Of a DNA stretch of 64,000 nt, positions 1-10,959 are shown piece by piece. The first letter of the stretch is position 1, and each line of letters starts with the position of its first letter. The notes under the pieces were generated by a model. It saw only the letters and a list, made by a program, of their open reading frames with translations. It did not search any database and was not told the origin of the DNA. The position numbers and the translations under genes are program-made. Origin of the DNA: an uncultured Verrucomicrobiae bacterium (GTDB taxonomy: Bacteria; Verrucomicrobiota; Verrucomicrobiia; Limisphaerales; AAA164-E04); the NCBI GenBank assembly GCA_943788245.1, contig CALSPN010000021.1, positions 1 to 64,000 on the forward strand, read 5' to 3'.

Positions 1-19
1 AAGGGAGTCACTGCGAGAA

Positions 20-1255
20 ATGTCAGAGCAAGCTATCGCTGTCGCGGATCTCGAACGGACCAGCGTTGCAGTGAGGGCTGAAACTGCTCGGCAACCTCAG
101 CGTGAGTCCGATGTCGATGAACACGCCTTTATGCGAGGGTTTCTGCGAGTGAGTTTTAAATTTGTTCTTCCACTCGCAGCTTTGATCACTCTGACAACAG
201 TGGCTCTCCAAGAGATTGTTTCAAAAGAACCTGCCCCGTTTCTGAAGATTTCAAAAGTAAGCAGTGCTTCTCATCTCCATACGGCCCTCGGTAAGATTGA
301 GGATCAACTGGAGATCAATATGCATGTCAGGGAAGGGGATACGGTTGAATCCAGATCCTGCGACTCATGGCTTGTTTTGCAGCTCGGGGATAAATCCCAC
401 ATTACCCTTGCAGGTCACAGTTATCTGCAAAACCTGGAGAAAGAGGAAGATTCGGTTCAATTACGGTTTTTGACCGGCAGTTTATGGGCAGAGTTTTCTC
501 AAGAAAAGGGAATGCAGTCTTTTACTATTCAAACCCCTACGTGCTCAATCGAATTACAAAACGCCCAGTTTGATCTGCACACGGAACGTTTTTTTACTCG
601 TCTTCGCGTCAACGATGGAACCGCCGTGGTGACGAGACTGTTGGATCAATCCCGAAGCGAAGTGCGTTCGGGTGAGCAAATTGAATGTAAGCTTGATGGT
701 GCTGCTGTCTTTGAATCGAATGAGCAGCCTCTTCCAGTCGACCACTGGCAGTGTCAGCTCCTTAAAGGTCCTGACATTTCTCTGGGCACAGTGCTCCCTT
801 CTTTCGAAAACGATTTTGCTAATATCAAGGCGGAACCTCTGCCCTGGAAGGTACGTCATGACAAGCATATCATGCTATACGCGGTCGCCCTTTCTGTCTC
901 CAGAAGCAGTGATCAACCTGTTTTACTGCAGCCGGGGTCGACTCTGCGATATTACGTGAGTTATGATGAGCCGGAACGTGTTAGATTCGGCTTCAGCACT
1001 CAGCGCATAGGGGGTATTTATGCAGGCAAGTTTGAAACAGATGTCCAGCCATCGCAGCTTGGTCCGGCAGGTGATATTCTAGAAATAGAATTAGACTTGG
1101 ACGCATTCTGGCCATTAAGTCCTCAACTTTCACCAAGACCGGAGGGACTTGAGGTTAGTGATATCTACGCATTGACCATCAAACATGATGCCGGGCTCAA
1201 GGTGCATCGTATTGAAATTATTCCGCCGAACAACGGTAGTTCGAATCTAGACTGA
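20..1255 (+). CDS. FecR-domain-containing membrane-anchored protein
   Basis: ORF 411 aa; N-terminal TM segment followed by FecR-like stretch (VREGDTVES..LQLGDKSHITLAGHSYL..FTIQTPTCSIELQNAQFDL). Confidence 0.7.
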   Translation: MSEQAIAVADLERTSVAVRAETARQPQRESDVDEHAFMRGFLRVSFKFVLPLAALITLTTVALQEIVSKEPAPFLKISKVSSASHLHTALGKIEDQLEINMHVREGDTVESRSCDSWLVLQLGDKSHITLAGHSYLQNLEKEEDSVQLRFLTGSLWAEFSQEKGMQSFTIQTPTCSIELQNAQFDLHTERFFTRLRVNDGTAVVTRLLDQSRSEVRSGEQIECKLDGAAVFESNEQPLPVDHWQCQLLKGPDISLGTVLPSFENDFANIKAEPLPWKVRHDKHIMLYAVALSVSRSSDQPVLLQPGSTLRYYVSYDEPERVRFGFSTQRIGGIYAGKFETDVQPSQLGPAGDILEIELDLDAFWPLSPQLSPRPEGLEVSDIYALTIKHDAGLKVHRIEIIPPNNGSSNLD

Positions 1256-1285
1256 GAAATACCGCCGTTATATGTTAGAAATCAA

Positions 1286-2170
1286 CTAGCGATATTTATT
1301 CCAAACTTCGGGGACAGCGACCCACATCCCTGGCATTTTCGGATTGCTGTTCCAATTCTCCTGGACCCATACCTTCTCTTTCCTGATACGCTCGGCATGT
1401 CCGTCATAAAAAGCTATGTTGGCACCTTCATTATGTCGGTACATAGTGGGTCCTCCCGTGCCGGCATCCTTGTATTTCTGGACACTGCCTTGCTGGCCAA
1501 GCGCATCCCAACCCAAATTGTAGTCTGCACCTTTCCAGCGTGACCACCAATCCTGACCGTCGTGGAAAATAAGTTTTTCTGATGGGCTGCTGATACTGGC
1601 GAGTTTGTGTCCAGCATGATTTTTGCTCGCCAATGCCCAGCCTCGACCATCGGATGGAAACCAGTCTTCGAAGTTGTAACTGTAGCTGGCGAGTGTACCT
1701 CGGTTTTCTTCGTTGGATTGATTTGGATTGTTTGAAAAAGCATATTTTGCTGGATTTCGAATCTGCCTGTCGGCAGGGCAGCGATAATCAATCGGTGTTT
1801 GAACAATGGAGTTTGCATCTTTTGAGTAACCTATAATATCTCGGAAACTTTGGTTAGCCATCCAGATCTGAGTGTTTCCGTTACGATTGGCTGCGATCAA
1901 GGGGACCGCCTGATCATCATGGTCTGTTGCGTAAACCATGTTCGCGATTGAAAACTGGCGTAAATTATTGAGGCAGGCGGCTCCATGTGCTGTCCCCTTT
2001 GCTTTGGATAATGCAGGTAATAGCATTCCAGCCAAAATTGCAATAATGGCAATGACTACCAATAATTCGATCAATGTAAATCCTGCTTCACGGCTAAACA
2101 ATGCGGCACGGTGGCTTGTATTGTGAATGTATTTCATGGTCTCAAATATGGTGCTTGAAAACTGCACCAT
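1286..2170 (-). CDS. Prepilin-type N-terminal cleavage/methylation domain protein (type II secretion pseudopilin-like)
   Basis: [25 protein letters not shown] prepilin signature and C-terminal H-x(n)-DG motif ([12 protein letters not shown]). Confidence 0.9.
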   Translation of the reverse strand: MVQFSSTIFETMKYIHNTSHRAALFSREAGFTLIELLVVIAIIAILAGMLLPALSKAKGTAHGAACLNNLRQFSIANMVYATDHDDQAVPLIAANRNGNTQIWMANQSFRDIIGYSKDANSIVQTPIDYRCPADRQIRNPAKYAFSNNPNQSNEENRGTLASYSYNFEDWFPSDGRGWALASKNHAGHKLASISSPSEKLIFHDGQDWWSRWKGADYNLGWDALGQQGSVQKYKDAGTGGPTMYRHNEGANIAFYDGHAERIRKEKVWVQENWNSNPKMPGMWVAVPEVWNKYR

Positions 2171-2200
2171 ACTTCAGTTTGAGATTTGTGGAAGACTAAT

Positions 2201-3657
2201 CTAGGCGGGTGCCTGTTTACGCACATTGAAGTCTATGCATCGTTTGGAAGTCGGAAACATCTTGTGAGGATTGCATCGTTGCTTCGGGTCAAAGACCGTT
2301 CGTACATCGATCATGGCTTTCAGGTCCGATGGAGTGAACTGTTTGACCATGAAATCGACTTTTTCAACTCCAATCCCGTGTTCGCCTGAGACACTTCCGC
2401 CAAGTTCCAGACATTTTTCAAGGATATCTTCTCCGGCTTGAATAGCTCGTTTTACCTGGTCGGGTTCTCTCTCATCAAATAGAATCAAGGGATGTATATT
2501 TCCGTCACCTGCATGAAATACATTGGGGATCCTTAGGTTTACCCGCTTGGAGCATGCCTGTATGAAATCCATGATTTCGGGAAGTTTGGATCTTGGTACC
2601 CACGCCGTCCTGAGTCAGGTAATTGGGACTGATCCTTCCGATTGCTCCAAAGGCTCTTTTGCGACATTTCCACAGTTGAGCCCTTTCTTCCTCAGATTGG
2701 GCCCGTCTGATTTCGCGTGCGCGGTTTTGCCTGCATATGGCCTCAATCATCGCTACCTGATTTTCCATGCCTGCTTCAGGGCCATCCAGCTCAATGATCA
2801 GTAAGGCCCCTGCATCCAAGGGAAACCCAAAATGATACGCTTCTTCAATAGCCCGGGTGATCAACTGATCCATCATTTCCAAAGCGCCGGGGACAATGCC
2901 TGCCTTGATGATGTCACTCACCGTTCGACTCGCTGATTCGACTGTTTCAAAAATACCGAGAAATGTTTGTAAGCATTCTGGCTTTGGTGTCAGTTTGACC
3001 AGGACCTCAGTGACGAGACCAAACATTCCCTCGCTGCCAATGGCAACGCCGCGCAGGTCAAGGCCTTCGTGATCCTCGCCCCCTTCCGGAGGACGTCCCC
3101 AGCCATATTTTTTCGCCATCGCTCAGAATCATCTCGAAACCGAGCACGTGATTTGTGGTAACACCGTATTTCAATGTGTGAGGTCCTCCGGAGTTGGTGG
3201 CGACGTTTCCGCCTATTGTGCACGCAAACTGACTGGATGGGTCTGGGGCGTAGAATAGTCCCAGTGACGCAACTTCTCGACTGATCCATGCATTGACGCA
3301 TCCTGCCTCGACCAGTGCTCTCCCATTTTCTTGGTCCACTTCCAGAATCTTCTGCATGCGAGACAGGCAGATCGTGATACCGCCATCTACCGCCAGCACG
3401 GCACCGCTCAAACTGGTACCTGCACCTCTTGGAATGAGGGGTAATTGATGTTCATGGCAAATCTTGATTACTTGCGCTGCTTCATCCGCAGAACCCGGGA
3501 GAACCACTGCCTGAGGAAGTTTCTTCTCAAGCGTGTAGGCATCGCATTCATAAACCATCAGTTTTTCAGGGTCGGTCAGCAGTGCTTCAGGTCCAACAAC
3601 GTCGCGCAGGGCCTTCTCCCAATGGGAACTCCCGTGTAGTTGAGGGGCGTGTTGCAT
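2201..3657 (-). CDS. FAD-binding oxidoreductase, glycolate oxidase subunit GlcD-like (frame-disrupted in this assembly)
   Basis: Three overlapping minus ORFs (3058..3657, 2505..3119, 2201..2572) form one protein: PRGAGTSLSGAVLA..., AIGSEGMFGLVTEVLVKLTP..., HAGDGNIHPLI...SGEHGIGVEK. Confidence 0.85.
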
Positions 3658-3808
3658 GGAGTAACTTTGGGATATAATTATAAATATGTCGAGAAATGGT
3701 AAAAAAACTCCAAACCGGCATGAATTAAGCTATAAATCCCATTATATCAGTTGTGATAATTTTGCTTTCAATGGTTGGGAGCAGAAGGTTGATCAATAGG
3801 AACCGCAT

Positions 3809-6800
3809 ATGAGATACAGAAGAAAACGGAGCGGCCTCGGCCTGCTGGCATTGGTTGTATTCTTGAGTCAGGGTGTTTCAGCTGCTGAACGACCGGTCAT
3901 AGAGGGTCTTCAGCTAGAAAATGGACAACTAACGATACAGGTGGATGTGCCTGATGGTTATGGGCATGTCCTTGTTGAATCCGGAAGCGATCTACGAGAT
4001 GAATTGCTGCATCCTTTGGTCTCTGGCGAGATTTTTGGTTATGCTGGAACAGCTACAATATCCATTCCAGAGCCAGGGCACACAACTTTTCTTAAAATCC
4101 AAGCAGGCATTGAAACAAACCCTCCCTTGGCTACCTACACGGGGGGAAACTATTTTTATTTTGAAGCGGATCTGCCAGGAGGTGGGCCACTGAGTCAATC
4201 ACAAGCGGCCAATCACGCCCTGAACCGACTTGCCTATGGGCCAACTCCTTCTGACGCTGCATGGATTGATGAGGTTGGATTGGATGCTTTTATTGATGCC
4301 CAATTACATCCGGAAACGATCAGTGATGAGCGAAATGCAAATCTGACTGGTTCAAATCGATCGTTATTTCACGAGTACCGGCCAGGCCTTGATACAAAAA
4401 TGATAGCCGATGGGGACCTGTGGTATTTACGAAAAGGCAATATCGCTCCACCGGCCGATTGGAATCAATTGGACCACAAGATTACGGACGACACGGGCTG
4501 GAGTTTAGTTCGTTCTGGTTTTGGTTACTCCAACAATGGTAATGAGAGAGATTATTTCCGCTTCGAACTGTCCGACATGAGACGTATTGAGGAAGGAGAG
4601 GATGCTCGTCCAGGCTATTTAAGTTTTTTTGTGCGTCGTGAATTTGATGTTTCAGATCCATCTGAAGTGGGAGGTTTATTTCTCAATATGATTTATGATG
4701 ATGGATTCGTGGCATACTTAAATGGAGAGGAAGTGGCGCGCGCCAATATGGGAGATTTGATTCGGCCCAATTATCGTTCAAAGTCAGTAAGGTCTGCAGA
4801 TGGTGACCCGGATTTCGGGCTTTTCGAAATCACTGAATCCAAAGATCTACTTGTAGCAGGTACAAACGTTCTGGCGATTCAACTTCATAATACCAGTATC
4901 ACAAGCTCTGATGCCATTCTTGCACCAGAGCTTATCCACCGTGATTTTTACCCCGGCAGGGAGTATGACCGAATCAATGACATAGATTCTCTCCAGAAGT
5001 TAATCCATGCCCAAGGCATGTTCAGCAAGAAACAACTTCAAGCGGTGATGGGGGAATTCTGGGAAAATCATTTTACGACCGATTACGACAAGACAGCTGA
5101 GTATCTGGATGACCTGGAGGACTCGCTCGGTGACAATGCCATGTTCGAGCAGCAAGCCGAGCAAGAGGCAGCACATGTTGAATTTAAAGAATATGAGTTT
5201 TTCCGCGATCACGCTTTTGATGCTTTCGGGGACTTATTACTTTACAGTGCGACCAGTCCTTCCATGTTGATATACTTGGACAATGTTATTAATGAAGTCG
5301 GTGAAGCCAATGAAAACTATGCACGTGAAATATTAGAGCTTTTCGCGTTTGGTGTTGATAACCGTTACACCCAAACAGACATTGAGGAATTATCTCGGTG
5401 TTTTACTGGTTGGCAGATTCGAAAAGTAAGGGCTGATAAGACTCAGGGATTTCCAGAATCCGCCTTGAATCCCCCTACACAGCCAAGTACCGGTTTCTTT
5501 GATCTTCCAATTGTCGATATAGGTTCAGGTTGGCGCTACTTCAAGGGAATGCGAGAGCCTGTTCGTTATCGAGAAGGTCTGGCACCTGAATGGACTAGGG
5601 TTGGCTTTGACGACACTAATTGGCTCAAAGGGGCAACCGGTATTGGCTATGGCGACGAAGACGACAATACCGTTCTTCAAGACATGCGCAGAAGGAATGA
5701 ACAAAAAGGGTATTCCAGCGTTTTCCTGAGGCGTCATTTTACTCTGCCCGCGGGCACAGAGATCAGCGATTTGGTGTTGTCCATCGATTACGACGATGGT
5801 TTTGTTGCTTATATCAATGGAAAAGAGGTAGGACGAAGTGCCAGCATGTCCGATACTGGAACACCTCCAAGATTTAATGAAACAGCTTCTCAAAATCATG
5901 AAGCGGGTGGTGAACCTGACGATATAAGCCTTGCTCGCTACGAGAGATTTTTCAACCCTTTTCCAGAGACCAATGTGCTTTCCATACAAGGGCATAATGT
6001 AAACTTTACCAGCTCTGATTTTTCTGTCCTACCGCGTTTGGTGAGCAGGAGTGTTACTCAGGAAAGCATCGAACCGGGAGATCCCAATGGACAATGGGCT
6101 TTTCGCTTCAATCCAGCTGATCATGACTATACTGCCAAGATACTTTTTGAGGGCACCGAGTGGGAAATGCGCATACCAGATGATCGGCAAGGCGTCGAGG
6201 GTCTGAATGATGCTCTTGATGTCATCAAAATGATGGCGAATCATCCTTCCACCCGTGAGTTTATCTGTGTCAAATTGGTGAATAAATTTGTGGCCGATAA
6301 AATCACCCTCCGCACATACAAGGATGGTTCTGCTCCTTCGCACTTATCAGACGTTGTCGATCGTGCCATCGATGCATGGCAGCAGGCTGAACCGATCGGA
6401 CATATTGGAACCGTACTAGCTGCCATATTTGATCGGTCAGACGTTTCCAACCCATTTTGGACGCAATCCGTTTACCAAGCAAAGGTCAAGACTCCTGTTG
6501 AATACATCAATAGTCTGGGGCGGGCAATGGAGTGGGGAGTCATGCTGGATGATTTACCTGAAATCAGTGAAGACATGGGGATGCATTTTTTTACGCGCGA
6601 CGATCCTGACGGATGGTCCGAGTATGGATTTGATTGGGTAAACACGGGAGCCATTTTGGAGCGATTGAACTTTGCCACTCGATTAACACGACACAACAAT
6701 AACAAATACCTTCGAAGCTGGTCGATTCGGCGGTATTTAAGATTGCATGACATAGAGACCGCAGAAGAAATAATAGATCATTTTGATCAATTATTATTCA

Positions 6801-6964
6801 ACGGTTCCCTATCGAAGGACACACGTGATTTGATCCTTAATTTCGCTCGAACTGCAGAGAACGGCAGACGAACCGTACTTAGTCCGGAAAGAAATGATTA
6901 CCTGTCCAGGGTAGGGGAACTGATCGGACTTATTCTTGCCATACCGGAAATGCACTATCAGTAA
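3809..6964 (+). CDS. DUF1800 domain-containing protein with two jelly-roll-like inserted modules
   Basis: 1051 aa; HALNRLAYGPTPSDAAWIDEVGLDAFIDAQLHPE, ENYAREILELFAFGVDNRYTQTDIEELSRCFTGW and FICVKLVNKFVAD motifs. Confidence 0.85.
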   Translation: MRYRRKRSGLGLLALVVFLSQGVSAAERPVIEGLQLENGQLTIQVDVPDGYGHVLVESGSDLRDELLHPLVSGEIFGYAGTATISIPEPGHTTFLKIQAGIETNPPLATYTGGNYFYFEADLPGGGPLSQSQAANHALNRLAYGPTPSDAAWIDEVGLDAFIDAQLHPETISDERNANLTGSNRSLFHEYRPGLDTKMIADGDLWYLRKGNIAPPADWNQLDHKITDDTGWSLVRSGFGYSNNGNERDYFRFELSDMRRIEEGEDARPGYLSFFVRREFDVSDPSEVGGLFLNMIYDDGFVAYLNGEEVARANMGDLIRPNYRSKSVRSADGDPDFGLFEITESKDLLVAGTNVLAIQLHNTSITSSDAILAPELIHRDFYPGREYDRINDIDSLQKLIHAQGMFSKKQLQAVMGEFWENHFTTDYDKTAEYLDDLEDSLGDNAMFEQQAEQEAAHVEFKEYEFFRDHAFDAFGDLLLYSATSPSMLIYLDNVINEVGEANENYAREILELFAFGVDNRYTQTDIEELSRCFTGWQIRKVRADKTQGFPESALNPPTQPSTGFFDLPIVDIGSGWRYFKGMREPVRYREGLAPEWTRVGFDDTNWLKGATGIGYGDEDDNTVLQDMRRRNEQKGYSSVFLRRHFTLPAGTEISDLVLSIDYDDGFVAYINGKEVGRSASMSDTGTPPRFNETASQNHEAGGEPDDISLARYERFFNPFPETNVLSIQGHNVNFTSSDFSVLPRLVSRSVTQESIEPGDPNGQWAFRFNPADHDYTAKILFEGTEWEMRIPDDRQGVEGLNDALDVIKMMANHPSTREFICVKLVNKFVADKITLRTYKDGSAPSHLSDVVDRAIDAWQQAEPIGHIGTVLAAIFDRSDVSNPFWTQSVYQAKVKTPVEYINSLGRAMEWGVMLDDLPEISEDMGMHFFTRDDPDGWSEYGFDWVNTGAILERLNFATRLTRHNNNKYLRSWSIRRYLRLHDIETAEEIIDHFDQLLFNGSLSKDTRDLILNFARTAENGRRTVLSPERNDYLSRVGELIGLILAIPEMHYQ

Positions 6965-7020
6965 GCTGCACAGCCTATCAATCCCTCAACTCAGACATAA
7001 CCTTTAAATACATTTTTAAA

Positions 7021-8385
7021 ATGCAAGTTTTCAACCGACGAAATTTCTTACGAACCAGCGCCCTGTCCTTTTCCTCGATTGGGCTCAACATGGTAACTCC
7101 CTCACTCTTTCAACGCCGACTAGAAGCTGCGGCGCTGCCAAAGGACCGCAAGATGATTTTTATCTTTTTGCAGGGAGGTAATGACGGCCTTAACACTCTC
7201 ATTCCTCGAGGCGATGCTGATTACAATACCGTTAACCGTCCGAGCTTGTATATCCCGGAAGACCGTGCCATTGATTCAGGAAATGGTTTTGCGCAGTTCC
7301 ATCCGGCATTAGAGCCCATGATGGAAATATACAACAATACCAAACTCAATGGTCAGGAAGGGGCTGGGAACATGGCCGTTTTGCACAGGGTCGGTTACGA
7401 TGGTCAATCGCGCTCTCACTTTGACAGTCAGCATTATTGGCAAAACGGAATCCCAGGGGATGCGGACACTGAAGAAGGATTTATATACCGCCATATCGAC
7501 GCCAATTTTGATTTGAATCATCCAGATAACTCATTTGTGGCAGCAGGGTTGAGTTCAAATCAATTGGTTGCGCTCAAGGGCCAGAACATGATTCCGAATT
7601 TCAGCAGGACACGTGACTTTACTTTTCCTGCAGGTAACAAGTTTCTCGGTACGCCTCCATCTTCACCTGGCTCAAAAGACGGTAAAGGATTGATGGGGCT
7701 ATATGGATTGTCACCCGATAAACCATTTAAGCCTTATGGAGGATTAGTACATGGTGCCGGGCAAACCTTGGGAAGAACGATGACCGTGGTGCAGGATGCA
7801 GTGTCCAAAGGAGATTATACACCTGAAAACGATGCTGTGTATCCAGATACTTCCATGGGGCGCAAACTCTCCGAAGCTGCGATGTTGTTAAAACGCACTC
7901 CAGCGAAAATCATTGGCTTACGGCGAGGCGGTTTTGATACTCATCAGCGTCAAGGGCAGATCAACGGGAGTCATGCTAACTTGCTGGGAGAATTAGCGCA
8001 GGGGATGCAGGCGTTGCATCGTGATTTACAATCTCAATGGGAAGACTTGCTGGTTGTTACCATGACGGAATTTGGTCGTACGTCCAAAGAGAACGGAAGT
8101 AACGGTACTGATCATGCTGAATCCAGTGTCATGTTTGTAGCGGGAGGAGGAGTCGAGGGGGGAGTTTATAACTGCGATCAGACAACATGGGAAGAGAACG
8201 CAATGTTCAGTGCCCGCAGCCGCTACTTGGGACGACGCACTGACTTCAGAGCTGCTTTCGGAGAGATCTTTCAGCGGCATTTTGGAGATGATCCAGCCAT
8301 GATGGATCAATTAATGCCAGGTTACTCCATCGCCCAGCTGGACAACCCCAATGATTTCAAATTCCTTAACTTTCTCAAAGCTTGA
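7021..8385 (+). CDS. DUF1501 domain-containing protein (Tat-type/secreted)
   Basis: NRRNFLRTSALSFSSIG leader, FLQGGNDGLNTLIP, TEFGRTSKENGSNGTDHAESSVMFVAGGGVEGG. Confidence 0.9.
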   Translation: MQVFNRRNFLRTSALSFSSIGLNMVTPSLFQRRLEAAALPKDRKMIFIFLQGGNDGLNTLIPRGDADYNTVNRPSLYIPEDRAIDSGNGFAQFHPALEPMMEIYNNTKLNGQEGAGNMAVLHRVGYDGQSRSHFDSQHYWQNGIPGDADTEEGFIYRHIDANFDLNHPDNSFVAAGLSSNQLVALKGQNMIPNFSRTRDFTFPAGNKFLGTPPSSPGSKDGKGLMGLYGLSPDKPFKPYGGLVHGAGQTLGRTMTVVQDAVSKGDYTPENDAVYPDTSMGRKLSEAAMLLKRTPAKIIGLRRGGFDTHQRQGQINGSHANLLGELAQGMQALHRDLQSQWEDLLVVTMTEFGRTSKENGSNGTDHAESSVMFVAGGGVEGGVYNCDQTTWEENAMFSARSRYLGRRTDFRAAFGEIFQRHFGDDPAMMDQLMPGYSIAQLDNPNDFKFLNFLKA

Positions 8386-8398
8386 GCGTGGATTAAAG

Positions 8399-8433
8399 AG
8401 CAGGGGTTTCATCTCAAAAAAGAAACCCCTGCT
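8399..8433 (+). terminator. Hairpin, probable terminator downstream of DUF1501 gene
   Basis: Perfect 12-bp stem AGCAGGGGTTTC / GAAACCCCTGCT with A-rich loop, 14 bp after the stop codon. Confidence 0.7.
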
Positions 8434-8686
8434 ATTTCCGAGGCCATGGTGACCTTACTTGTGAGATGACCTTTGATTGCCAGTGCGAAGTCTATCATTG
8501 GGGATTTTCGAGTTGACATCCAAGTTGCTTTCCTCCTTCATCCTCTCTCAATGATCATCAAATCTAGAGAGAGAAATTATCGGTATTGTCGCTCCAGGTG
8601 CCTTCACTAGAAGTTCCGGGCGGCATTCTCTCTATTTACGTTTCTTTCATTTCTCCCGTTTGCTTCAACCTTTGTATTTCAAAGCG

Positions 8687-10024
8687 ATGAGTATTTCTAT
8701 TATTTCCGGTTCCGTAACTTCTCCCAAGGGTTTCCTGGGGGCAGGAGTTTTTTGTGATGTAAAACGAATGGGTACTGGCAAGGGTTCCAACAAGGGGCGC
8801 AAATTGGATTTGGGTGTCATATACTCAAAGGCTCCCTGCGCAGCTGCCGGCATGTTTACGACCAATCAAATTTGTGCTGCTCCAGTTAAAGTCTGTGTTG
8901 ATCATCTGAAGATCGGCAAAGCTCGGGCTGTGGTTGTGAACTCGGGGAATGCCAATGCGTGTACGGGATCAAAAGGGCGCGAGGATGCGGAATCAATGTG
9001 TCGTCAAACGGCCAAGCATCTAGGCATTAAAACGTCCGAGGTCTTTGTGGCTTCCACTGGTCGGATTGGTCTACCGCTTCCGATGCCAAATATTCGTCGG
9101 GGTGTTGAGGCTGCATGCGGTCAATTGACGACTGAATCTGTGGGTGGGGATCAATTGGCCGAGGCTATCATGACCAGCGATACACATCCAAAACAATATG
9201 CGCTAGAGGTTAACTTGGGTGGCAAAAAAGTCACGATCGGTGGTGTCGCCAAAGGTGCAGGGATGATTCAGCCGGGGATGAGTCCAACTGGTAACAGACC
9301 TTACAGTATGCCCCTGCATGCCACCATGCTTTCGTTCATCACCACGGACGCTGCTATCAGCAAACCAACCTTACAGCGCTGCCTCACGGAGGCAGTTGCT
9401 TCGACTTTTAACCGAATCACAGTGGACGGTGATATGAGCACGAACGATACAGTACTGGTTTTAGCGAACGGATTGGCCGAAAATCAGACCATCAGGCATA
9501 CTGCAAAGGATGCCATCTCAAAATCCTCATTAACCTTGTTTCAACAAGCTCTGAATCTGGTTTGTTTTGCGCTTGCTAAAATGCTGGTTAAGGACGGCGA
9601 AGGTGTATCTCGGTTCGTCACTGTACGTGTGGCAGGTGCCAAAACTAATCAGCAAGCAGATGCAGCCGTTCGGTCTGTGGCCAACAGCTCGCTGGTAAAA
9701 ACCAGCTGGCTGGGTGGAGATCCCAATTGGGGAAGGATTATCGATGCGCTTGGTTATTCGGATGCCACCGTGGAAGAAAACAAAGTGGACATCGGCTACA
9801 GCGCAGCAGGTTCAAGTAAGATCCTGTATTCATTGAAGGCAGGCAAACCCACGCGCGTCACCTTTGAGCGACTTTGTAGAGCCGTGGCTGACCCTGAATT
9901 TGATTTGCATGTCAATTTAAACCTAGGGAAAGGCAAAGCCGTCATGTATGCGAGTGATTTAACTGAGGAATATGTTGAGTTCAATAAGGGGGATGTGACT
10001 GACCCTGCTTCATTGGGGGGATAA
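8687..10024 (+). CDS. argJ: Bifunctional glutamate N-acetyltransferase/amino-acid acetyltransferase ArgJ
   Basis: VVVNSGNANACTGSKG, AKGAGMIQPGM...HATMLSFITTDA, GGDPNWGRIIDALGYS; start chosen at internal ATG 8687. Confidence 0.93.
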   Translation: MSISIISGSVTSPKGFLGAGVFCDVKRMGTGKGSNKGRKLDLGVIYSKAPCAAAGMFTTNQICAAPVKVCVDHLKIGKARAVVVNSGNANACTGSKGREDAESMCRQTAKHLGIKTSEVFVASTGRIGLPLPMPNIRRGVEAACGQLTTESVGGDQLAEAIMTSDTHPKQYALEVNLGGKKVTIGGVAKGAGMIQPGMSPTGNRPYSMPLHATMLSFITTDAAISKPTLQRCLTEAVASTFNRITVDGDMSTNDTVLVLANGLAENQTIRHTAKDAISKSSLTLFQQALNLVCFALAKMLVKDGEGVSRFVTVRVAGAKTNQQADAAVRSVANSSLVKTSWLGGDPNWGRIIDALGYSDATVEENKVDIGYSAAGSSKILYSLKAGKPTRVTFERLCRAVADPEFDLHVNLNLGKGKAVMYASDLTEEYVEFNKGDVTDPASLGG

Positions 10025-10034
10025 AACGATTGTC

Positions 10035-10913
10035 ATGGAACATCTAATTAACAAGGCAACTGTGCTCCTAGAAGCGCTTCCTTACATTCAAAAATTCAAT
10101 GGGGCTACTTTTGTTGTCAAATACGGAGGAAGTTTCATGGATTCGCCAGACGAATCCGTACGTCAAGGCGTGGCTCGTGACGTCGTATTTCTAGAGGCGG
10201 TAGAAATCAACCCAGTTGTCGTTCATGGAGGAGGCAAGGCAATTTCGAGAGCCATGAAGGCAGAGGGGCTCTTGCCCAGGTTCGAACAGGGCCATCGAGT
10301 AACCGATGAGAAAGCCGTTCAACTCGTCCACGAAGTTTTATCGCATCAAATCAACCCTGAAATAGTCAAAACTATCAATGCACTGGGTGGAGTCGCTCGG
10401 GGTTTCTCTGGTACCGAAATTTTCAAGTGTCACAGAAAATTGGTGGATGGGCCGGATGGGGATCAAATCGACATCGGCTACGTTGGAGAGGTTGTAGAAG
10501 TGAATACCAAACCACTCCTGGAATGCATTGCCAATGGAGTGACGCCAGTCATCAGTCCCACAGCGATTGGAGAGGATGGGCATATTCACAATTGCAATGC
10601 CGATATTGCGGCGGCAGTAACGGCCACCTCATTGAAGGCAAAGCGCTTGGTATTCATGAGCGATGTTCCTGGTCTTTTGCAGGACCCTGAAAACCCAGAC
10701 TCACTGATCTCGCATCTGAGAGTTCAAGATGTTGCCGTGTTAAAACAAAAAGGCATCATTGGGGCCGGAATGATTCCCAAAGTGGATAGCGCGACAAAGG
10801 CCATTGAAGCCGGTGTGGATAAAGTATCCTTCGTGGATGGTAGAGTGAATCATTCAGTTTTGCTTGAAATATTTACTGATCAAGGGGTTGGGACTGAAAT
10901 AGTGTTGCGTTAA
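10035..10913 (+). CDS. argB: Acetylglutamate kinase
   Basis: VVKYGGSFMDSP, NPVVVHGGGKAISRAM, NCNADIAAAVTATSLKAKRLVFMSDVPG. Confidence 0.95.
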   Translation: MEHLINKATVLLEALPYIQKFNGATFVVKYGGSFMDSPDESVRQGVARDVVFLEAVEINPVVVHGGGKAISRAMKAEGLLPRFEQGHRVTDEKAVQLVHEVLSHQINPEIVKTINALGGVARGFSGTEIFKCHRKLVDGPDGDQIDIGYVGEVVEVNTKPLLECIANGVTPVISPTAIGEDGHIHNCNADIAAAVTATSLKAKRLVFMSDVPGLLQDPENPDSLISHLRVQDVAVLKQKGIIGAGMIPKVDSATKAIEAGVDKVSFVDGRVNHSVLLEIFTDQGVGTEIVLR

Positions 10914-10959
10914 TTTAACGGAATCAACGGATTAACGAGGTTTTCCCCAAAAATACAAG

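Noticed and set aside
5525-5995. 156-aa minus-strand ORF inside the DUF1800 gene
   Set aside because: Antisense shadow of a strong 1051-aa coding frame.
9240-9330. Insertion before the ArgJ catalytic Thr (GMIQPGMSPTGNRPYSMPLHATML)
   Set aside because: Motifs on both sides are intact and, as far as I recall, similar extended loops occur in ArgJ of related phyla; not enough to call unusual.
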